Assembly (NCBI RefSeq): GCF_042477335.2
Contig: NC_091247.1
Span: forward strand, 223,410,001-223,474,000
Source: Ovis canadensis
Lineage: Eukaryota; Chordata; Mammalia; Artiodactyla; Bovidae
Reading direction: 5' to 3'
Length of the DNA: 64,000 nt
The notes beneath the pieces are model-generated. The model saw nothing but the letters and a program-made list of their open reading frames with translations, ran no database searches and was not told the DNA's origin. The stretch's first letter is position 1. The number at the start of each line of letters is the position of its first letter. Positions 56,371 through 64,000 of this stretch are shown piece after piece. Position numbers and translations under genes: made by a program.

Positions 56371-59300
56371 AAATCAGATTGATTATATTCTTTGCAGTCA
56401 AAGATAGAGAAGCTCTATACAGTCAGCAAAAACAAGACCGGGAGCTGACTGTGGCTCAGATCACGAACTCCTTATTGCCAAATTCAGACTTAAATTGAAG
56501 AAAGTAGGGAAAACCACTAGATCATTCAGGTATGACCTAAATCAAATCCCTTACGATTATACAGTGGAAGTGACAAATAGATTTAAGGGACTAGATCTGA
56601 TAGAGTGCTTGATGAACTATGGATGGAGGTTCGTGACACTGTACAGAAGACAGGGATCAACACCATCCCCAAGAAAAAAGAAATGCAAAAAAGCAAAATG
56701 GCTGTCTGAGGAGGCCTTACCAATAGCTGTGAAAAGAAGAGAAGTGAAAAGTAAAGAAAAAAAAGAAAGATACACTCATTTGAATGCAGTTCCAAAGAAT
56801 AGCAAGGAGAGATAAGAAAGCCTTCCTAGCAAATCAAAACCACAATGAGGTACCATTTCACGCCAGTCAGAATGGCTGCGATCCAAAAGTCTACAAGCAA
56901 TAAATGCTGGAGAGGGTGTGGAGAAAAGGGAACCCTCTTACACTGTTGGTGAGAATGCAAACTAGTACAGCCACTATGGAGAACAGTGTGGAGATTCCTT
57001 AAAAAACTGGAAACAGAACTGCCTTATGACCCAGCAATCCCACTGCTGGGCATACACACCAAGGAAACTAGAATTGAAAGAGACACATGTACCCCAAAGT
57101 TTATCGCAGCACTGTTTATAATAGCCAGGACATGGAAGCAACCTAGATGTCCATCAGCAGATGAATGGATAAGAAAGCTGTGGTACATATACATAACAGA
57201 GTATTACTCAGCCATTAAAAAGAATATATTTGAATCAGTTCTAATGAGGTCTATGAAACTGGAGCTTATTATACAGAGTGAAGTAAGCCAGAAAGAAAAA
57301 CACCAATACTGTATACTAACGCATATATATGGAATTTAGAAAGATGGTAATGATAACCCTGTATGCAAGACAACAAAAGAGACGCAGATCTATAGACCAG
57401 TGGCAGAGGGAGAGGGTGGGATGATTTGGGAGCATGGCATTGAAACATGTATAATATCATATATGAAACAAATCGCCAGTCCAGGTTCGATGCATGATAC
57501 TGGATGCTTCGGGCTGGTGCACTGAGATGACCCAGAGGGATGGTATGGGGAGGGAGAAGGGAGGTGGGTTCGGGATGGGGAACACGTGTATACCTGTGGT
57601 GGATTCATGTTGATGTATGGCAAAACCAATACAATATTGTAAACTAAGTAACCTCCAATTAAAATAAATAAATTTATATTAAAAAAAAAGAAAGCTTTCC
57701 TCAGTGATCAGTGCAAAGAAATAAAGGAAAACAATAGAATGGGAAAAACTAGAGATCTCTTCAAGAAAATTAGAGATATCAAGGGAACATTTCATGCAAA
57801 GATGGGCTCGATAAAGGACAGAAATGGTATGGACCTAACAGAAGCAGAAGCTATTAAGAAGAGGTGGCAAGAATACACACAAGAACTACAAAAAAGATCT
57901 TCAGGACCAAGATAATCACAATGGTGTGATCACTCACACTCACCTAGAGCCAGACATCCTGGAATTGAAGTCAAGTGGGCCTTAGGAAGAATCACTATGA
58001 ACAAAGCTAGTGGAGGTGATGGAATTCCAGTGGAGCTATTTCAAATCCTGAAAGATGATGCTGTGAAAGTGCTGCACTCAGTACGCCAGCAAATTTGGAA
58101 AACTCAGCAGTGGCCACAGGACTGGAAAAGGTCAGTTTTCATGCCAATGCCAAAGAAAGCTCAAACTACTGCACAATTGCACTCATCTCACACACTACTA
58201 AAGTAATGCTCAAAATTCTCCAAGCCAGGCTTCAACTATACGTGAACTGTGAACTTCCAGATGTTCAAGCTGGTTTTCGAAAAGGCAGAGGAACCAGAGA
58301 TCAAATTGCCAACATCTGCTGGATCATCAAAAAAGCATGAGAGTTTCAGAAAACATCTGTTTCTGCTATATTGACTATGCAAAACCCTTTGACTGTGTGG
58401 ATCACAATAAACTGTGGAAAATTCTGAAAGAGATGGGAATACCAGACCACCTGACCTGGCTCTTAAGAAAGCTGTATGCAGATCAGGAAGCAACAGTTAG
58501 AACTGGACATGGAACAACAGACTGGTTCCAAATCGGAAAAGGAGTACATCAAGGCTGTATACTATCACCCTGCTTGTTTAACTTATATGCAGAGTACATC
58601 ATGAGAAACGCTGGGCTGGAGGAAGCACAAGCTGGAATCAAGATTGCTGGGAGGAATATCAATCACCTCAGATATGCAGATGACACCATCCTTATGGCAG
58701 AAAGTGAAGAGGAACTAAAAAGCCTCTTGATGAAAGTTAAAGAGGAGAGTGAAAAAGTTGGCTTAAAGCTCAACATTCAGAAAACTAATATCATGGCGTT
58801 TGGTCTATCACTTCATGGCAAATAGATGGGGAAACAGTGGAAACTGAGAGACTTTATTTTGGGGGGCTCCAAAATCACTGCAGATGGTGACTGCAGCCAT
58901 GGAATTAACACACGCTTGCTCCTTGGAAGAAAAGCTATGATCAACCTAATCAGCATATTCAAAAGCAGAGACATTACTTTGTCAACAAAGGTCTGTCTAG
59001 TTAAGGCTATGGTTCTTCCAGTAGTCATGTATGGATGTGAGAGTTGGACTATAAAGAAAGCTGAGTTTCAAAGTATTGATGGTTTCGAATTGTGGTGCTG
59101 GAGAAGACTTTTGTGAGTCCCTTCGACTTCAAGGAGATCCAACCAGTTCATCCTAAAGGAGATCAGTCCTGGGTGTTCATTGGAAGCTTCAAGTTTAGTT
59201 GAAGCTAAAACTCCAATACTTTGGTCACCTGATGCGAAGAACTGACTCCTTGAAAAAGACCCTGATGCTGGGAACGATTGAAGGCAGCAGGAGAAGGGGA

Positions 59301-59452
59301 CAAGAGAGGATGAGATGGTTGGATGGCATCACCAACTCAATGGAGATGAGTTTGGGTAAACTCTGGGAGTTGGTGATGGACACGGAGGGCTGGTGTGCTG
59401 TGCCGTCCATGGTGTCGCAAAGAGTCGGACACGACTGAGTGACTGAACTCAT
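56371..59452 (+). mobile_element. BovB (RTE) LINE, 5'-truncated and broken, split by an L1 insertion
   Basis: BovB left part 56371-56827 and right part 57688-59452. The reverse transcriptase section shows FDCVDHNKLWKILKEMGIP, LYADQEATVRTGHGTTDWFQ, GVHQGCILSPCLFNLYAEYI and the catalytic YADDTILMAESEEEL. The 3' end contains [20 protein letters not shown] and [20 protein letters not shown] and closes with gtcggacacgactgagtgac. Stops and frameshifts (for example between 58206 and 58337, and at 58825) make it non-coding. About 2.2 kb of BovB remain of a roughly 3.2-kb element. Confidence 0.92.
56828..57687 (+). mobile_element. Young L1 3' end inserted in the BovB
   Basis: About 860 bp, 5'-truncated: the final ORF2 codons ([40 protein letters not shown]) and the 3' UTR ending in an A tract at 57680-57689. 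Direct repeats aagaaagccttcct (56814-56827) and aagaaagctttcct (57688-57701) are the target site duplication, with one difference. Confidence 0.93.
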
Positions 59453-59708
59453 GCAATAGCCAATGGGTCAAAGGAAAAATAATAGAGACATTAGAAAGCA
59501 TGTTGAACTGAATATATAAAATTTATGGGCTATATCTAAACTAATGCTTAGAGGGAAATTCATAGATTTAAATGCTTGTATGAGAATAGAAGGAAGACTT
59601 CAAACACATGTTGTAAATAAAACCTTCACTTTAAGAAGCTAGAAAAAGAAGTGCAACTAAACCCAAGTAAGTAGAAGAATAAAAGTTAAATGAAAGTTGG
59701 ACACACAA

Positions 59709-59818
59709 AAGTCATGTCCGACTCTTTGTGACGCCATGGACTGCAGCACGCCAGCCCTCCCTGTCCATCACCAACTCCCAGAGTTCACCCAAACTTATCT
59801 CCATTGAGTCGGTGATGC
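59709..59818 (-). repeat. BovB 3'-end fragment, antisense
   Basis: 'catgtccgactctttgtgac', 'ccatcaccaactcccagagt', 'atctccattgagtcggtgat': inverted BovB terminus inside the old L1. Confidence 0.85.
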
Positions 59819-60469
59819 CATTGCTTTAAATTATAAAGCAATTATGTCAGAAATAGAGAAAACCAATAGAACCAAAAAGTTGCTGTTTACAAAGATTAAC
59901 AAAATTGACAAATGTTTCGTTAGAATAACCAAGAAAAGAGACCTAAAATCAGGACTGTAAGAGGAGACATTATCACCAACTACAGAAATTAACAAAGTTA
60001 AAAGAGAATACCATGAAGAACCACATGTCAACAAATTAGATAACTTAGATAAAGTGGACCAGTTCCTAGAAAGGCACAAACTGTTGAAATTGATGCCCAC
60101 CCCCCGCCCCCCAAAAAAACAGAATATCCAGACAGACCTATAAAAAGCAGACATTGACTTGTTAATTTAAAATCTTCCTCAAAAGAAAACTCAGGCTCAG
60201 ACGGCTTCACTGATAGATTTTACCAAAAATTTAAGAGAAGAATTAGTAATAATCCTTCAAAAACTCTTCCAGAAAACAGAGAAAGGAACACTTTCCAACT
60301 AACTCTGTTAGTTACTCTGATATCAAAGCCAGAGAAAGAGACCAGAACAAAACTACAGACCAACACACCTTATAGATACAGACACAAAAATTCTCAACAA
60401 AATACTAGAAAGCAGCAGCCAGGACTAGAACCAAATCTGCTGAATTTTTATCCTCGCATTATTTCCCCA

Positions 60470-60740
60470 TTCCAGTGATTCTCAACACTTACTTCACAAA
60501 TAAAATCATCTGAGAATTTTTAAAATTTACTTATTTTTTACAGTAGGTCCTTGTGTTATCTATTTTAAATACAGCAGTGTGTATCTGTCAATCCCAAATT
60601 CCCAACCTATCCCTCCTCTCCACCCTTCCCCACCCCCCAACCATAAGTTCATGGATAATGTTTTTAATTGGTCTGGAGTGAGGCTTGGGAATCAGGGTTT
60701 TTCAAAAATTTGCCAGGTGATTCTAATGCCCCGTTTAATG
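60470..60740. repeat. MER5-like DNA transposon with an L1 antisense piece inside
   Basis: 'agtgattctcaacacttact' and 'aaataaaatcatctgagaat' at the left, 'aatttgccaggtgattctaa' at the right; between them (60535-60660) inverted L1 3' text ('acagcagtgtgtatctgtca', 'aacctatccctcctctcc'). Confidence 0.5.
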
Positions 60741-60858
60741 ATAGTTTGGTCTAACTTAAATTCACCTTACTCCGGAAAATTAAACATGTTGCATCCACGT
60801 TCATGATGCCAATCATAAATCAGGTTGAGTAACCAGTACTTGAGCTGGGTGAGCTGAC

Positions 60859-61063
60859 GTGTGTGTTCAGTCGTGTCTGACTCTGTGACCCCACGGACTG
60901 TAGCCCACCAGCATCCTCTGTCCGTGGGGTTCCACCAGCAAAAATACTGGAGTGGGCTGCCACTTCCTCCTCCAGGGCATCTTCCCGACCTAGGGATCAA
61001 ACCCGAGTCTTCTATGTCTCCTGCACTGGCAGGTGGATTCTTTACCACTGCGACACCTGGAAA
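60859..61063 (-). repeat. Bov-tA SINE, antisense
   Basis: 'gttcagtcgtgtctgactct', 'ggagtgggctgccacttcct', 'gggatcaaacccgagtcttc' and 'ttctttaccactgcgacacc'. Confidence 0.9.
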
Positions 61064-61141
61064 ACCCAAGGAACTAGTATTAAGCAGATTTAATTCCCCT
61101 TTCTTTTGACACTCCCAATTAACTGCTTTTAAAGCACATCA

Positions 61142-61242
61142 CGGGCTTCCTTGGTAGCTTAGTAGTAAAGAATATGCTTACCACTGCAGTTCATGGGGTT
61201 GTGAAAGTCGGATACAATGACTTAGCGACTAAATAACAACAA
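61142..61242 (+). repeat. Bov-tA SINE, internally deleted
   Basis: tRNA-like head 'gggcttccttggtagcttag' joins directly to the tail 'ttcatggggttgtgaaagtc'; the middle is missing. Confidence 0.75.
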
Positions 61243-61261
61243 AGGACCTCATCTTTTGTTG

Positions 61262-61572
61262 TGTACTGTCCGTTCTAAAGGAGATCAGCCCTGGGATTTC
61301 TTTGGAAGGAATGATGCTAAAGCTGAAACTCCAGTACTTTGGCCACCTCAGGTGAAGAGTTGACTCATTGGAAAAGACTCCGATGTTGGGAGGGATTGGG
61401 GGCAGGAGGAGAAGGGGACGACAGAGGATGAGATGGCTGGATGGCATCATGGACTCAATGAACGTGAGTCTGAGTGAACTCCAGGAGTTGGTGATGGACA
61501 CGGAGGCCTGGTGTGCTGCGATTCATGGGGTCACAAAGAGTCGGACACGACTGAGCGACTGAAGTGAACTGA
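61262..61572 (+). repeat. BovB 3' end, sense
   Basis: 'ctaaaggagatcagccctgg' to 'gtcggacacgactgagcgac', a 310-bp 5'-truncated copy. Confidence 0.92.
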
Positions 61573-61689
61573 ACAATGTTCAGTGTTTTTAAGTTAAAAA
61601 TTTTGTTTCAAATTTGTTTAAAAGTTTGTAACAGGAGAGGACTTCCATTTTCTAACACATTTCCTCTGGAAAAATTATTTGTCATTAAA

Positions 61690-62275
61690 AAAAATTATAT
61701 TTAATTGTTATTTATGATATTGGTTTGTTCTCTGTCATACATCGACATGAATTAACCATAGGTGTATATATGTCCCCTCCTTCCTGAATCTCCCTTCCAC
61801 CTCCCCACGCTCTCCCACTCCCCCAGGTTACTACAGAGCCCCGAGTCATTCGGCAGACTTCCACTGCTATCCACTTCCCACAAGTGGTGACTATGCTCTC
61901 ACGCTGCTCTCTCCACTCATCTCACCTTCTCTTTCCTGCCCTTCTCCGAAGTCTGTCCTCTATGTCTGCGTCACCACGGCTGCCCTGTTGAGTAAGTTCA
62001 TCAGTACCATTTTTCTAGATTCCGTATTTATGGTTTAATACACAATATTTATTTTTCTCTGACTTGTTTCACTCTGTATCATAGGCTCTAGGTTCATCTA
62101 CCTCATCAGAACTGACTCAAATGCATTCCTTTTATGGCTGAGTAGTATTCTATTGTATATATGCACTACAGCTTCTTTATCCATTCATCTGTTGATGGAC
62201 ATCTAGGTTGCTTCCATGTCCTAACTACTGAAATAGTGCTGCAACGAACACTGGGGTACATGTGTTGTCTACCAC
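61690..62275 (-). repeat. L1 LINE 3' end, antisense
   Basis: 'tcatacatcgacatgaatta', 'ctacagagccccgagtcatt', 'tggctgagtagtattctatt' and 'ctgttgatggacatctaggt' in inverted L1 order. A further short antisense L1 end is at about 62765-62870. Confidence 0.88.
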
Positions 62276-63199
62276 TGAAGGTTTGTCAAGGTGAAAAAGA
62301 ATGGTGAAAGAACAACCTAATAAAGAGAAAATCTGGTACCTCTAGACTCGTTTCTGTGAGTTTTTGATCTAAATCTAATGCACTTGATATGATGTAATAT
62401 CTCCTAACTTCTATTCTAAACACAGCCTAGCACACTTATTTATAAATATTGTTAAAACTAATTTTAGATAGTATATATTCTTACTCCAAATTCTGTTCCT
62501 TCTATAAATCCCCAAAGTCTGATTTCATAATAATTGGTACGTTTTTTTTCTCATTAACTTTCAAATATCAACCCCGGAAGAAATAAACAAATACAATTCA
62601 GTTCAGCAATAGATAACACCACCCCTAGCTTCAAACTGGAGAATGTGGTTTACTGGGAAGATGAGAGAAGGAACAATGTGGGTTTTATGAGCAAGCTCAG
62701 CATGCTCATAATTAGAAAATTCATCTCTGCAGCAGTGAATTACACTGATGCTATTGGTGTATTTTTTGTTTTTTTAAATTATTTAATTGGAGGCTAATTA
62801 CTTTACAATATTGTAGTAGTTTTTACCATATATTCACATGAATCAGCCATGGGTGTACATGTGTCCCCCATTGGTGTATTTTTTTTCCATTGGTATATTT
62901 TTATACTTCAGTTTATTCTATAAATTGCAAAATCACCCAAATAGTAAAACCACATCACCCATCACTGAAAACCAAAGACTATTCTCTGTATGCTCACTTG
63001 TTTCATTATTAGAATATATGAATAAAGGTGGGTGAAGGCGTTTATGTCAATTACATCTCAATTTTTAAATTATTTTTAAAAGTAAGTGAAGCTACCCCCA
63101 GAGGAGGGTATTTATTCCTCATTTCTGCTGCCTGGGTTACTTTACAGCATCACCTCCAAAATAGTGATTGGGGGTGAGGATGAGCAAAGAGGTCTCCTC

Positions 63200-64000
63200 C
63201 ATGCACTCTCTCATCCACTTATCTAACATATTTACTAAATAAACATGTTAGGGTCTGTGTTAGTAGGCTGGAGACAACCATGGTCTCTGCTCACATTAAG
63301 CTTTCAGTCCAGTGGGAAACAAGACATCAAACTGCACATACATAAGCACAAGTTGTGGTTAGCATTTCATAAGAGAGAATAAAGAATGAAGGGGTCAGAC
63401 TCTGGAATCCACAGTTACTTCTTTCATATTCGTGATGACTAACGTTTCACCTCTCCTCTTCACGGTGACAGTCAATTATCTAAGATGCTAACACTCCGTG
63501 AGGAACAGAGGCCTCAGGGTAAGCTGTCTTAAAGTAAGTTAAGACAGTTTCATTTATCCACTTTACATGCATCTACTTACCTGCTTGAGCGCTCACACAC
63601 TAGTTGGTGGGCATGCCTGTGTACTTCATATTCATGCCTTATTCAGTTATTCCTCAGCTCCTTGTCAAAACTTTCCTTGGCGTTCACTCAAGAAATCTGA
63701 GGACCTACTGCCTGTGCCAGACACTGAGCTTGCTCGGGGGATAAAGTAGCCACTAGACAGAGTCTCTGCCTTCAGTGGCTGTTTGAGGGCAATAACCATC
63801 AAATAGGTGCGTATAAGACTGAAGAGTATTTTCAAAGAAAATATTACTCAGATACCACATCCCAACCAAGTGGTTTGATGGGTCCCCTATTCAATTCATG
63901 CATTCAAACAGTTTTTTGTACTCTCAAAGCTAGGGCTGGGTGCTAGAAATACAGACATGGTTCTCATGTTCGAGGAATCTTAAGTCTAATGGGGGAAAAA
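63200..64000 (-). repeat. L2 LINE 3'-end fragments, antisense (several)
   Basis: Three diverged reversed L2 termini: about 63200-63400 ('atggtctctgctcacattaa'), 63700-63830 ('gtgccagacactgagcttgc') and 63880-64000 ('gctgggtgctagaaatacag'). The last runs off the window. Confidence 0.5.

Larger units (their letters stand above)
56045..60415 (+). repeat. Old L1 LINE body, interrupted by BovB and others
   Basis: L1 ORF2 sequence in three parts: 56045-56370 ('cacagaatacatattcttct', 'ctaggccacaaaatgacttt'), 59453-59700 ('caatgggtcaaaggaaaaat', 'gagggaaattcatagattta') and 59820-60415 ('aagattaacaaaattgacaa', 'ctcaacaaaatactagaaag'). The parts are in order, so one element was split. No intact frame remains. 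Confidence 0.85.

Noticed and set aside
57997..59438. Reverse transcriptase open frames, considered as a live gene
   Set aside because: BovB remnant: 5'-truncated, split by an L1, with frameshifts and stops between the RT segments.

Overview
This is mammalian nuclear DNA from a ruminant (cattle, sheep, goat or a close relative). The evidence is the dense set of ruminant repeats (BovB/RTE LINE, Bov-tA and BOV-A2 SINEs, cetartiodactyl CHR-type SINEs, a young L1 tail) and two split genes that I can read exon by exon. The pair SGSM3-MRTFA lies side by side in human 22q13; here it is preserved tail to tail. I cannot tell cattle from sheep or goat by reading alone.

Layout. 1-4066 is 5' non-coding/intronic sequence upstream of the SGSM3 start. 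4067-12180 (+) is the whole SGSM3 coding sequence in 21 exons (747 codons by my splice model, all GT-AG, phases consistent), with its poly(A) signal at 12522. About 140 bp further on is the poly(A) signal of MRTFA (MKL1), read on the minus strand from 49810 down to a stop at 13526. Twelve MRTFA coding exons are present. The most 5' coding exon (human-type N-terminus before RPEL1) and the promoter are beyond the right edge, so 49811-64000 is intron. The large introns (30497-49744 and 49811-64000) hold repeats and one RPS3A processed pseudogene (52601-53467).

Function. SGSM3 is a TBC-SH3-RUN protein (Rab GTPase-activating type). MRTF-A is the actin-regulated SRF coactivator: RPEL motifs bind G-actin, basic and Q-rich regions bind SRF, then come SAP, leucine zipper and a C-terminal activation domain. 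They are independent genes; their only visible physical link is the convergent 3' ends.

What stands out. (1) MRTFA carries an in-frame 204-bp tandem duplication inside its largest exon (18475-18882), giving two diverged 68-residue copies and doubling a pair of VKQE motifs (SUMO consensus type) from two to four. (2) A GC-rich minisatellite in the next MRTFA intron has multiplied the exon end plus 5' splice site: nine extra GT-containing copies of the donor lie at 21050-21416, beside the real one at 21468. (3) Independently, SGSM3 has a 52-bp tandem array in which the 3' splice site itself is the repeated unit: AG dinucleotides at 9180, 9232, 9284 and the true 9336, exactly 52 bp apart. In both arrays, using an extra site would run into a stop codon. 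(4) An unannotated-looking, phase-compatible 96-nt open exon candidate with good splice sites lies in an MRTFA intron (17889-17984).
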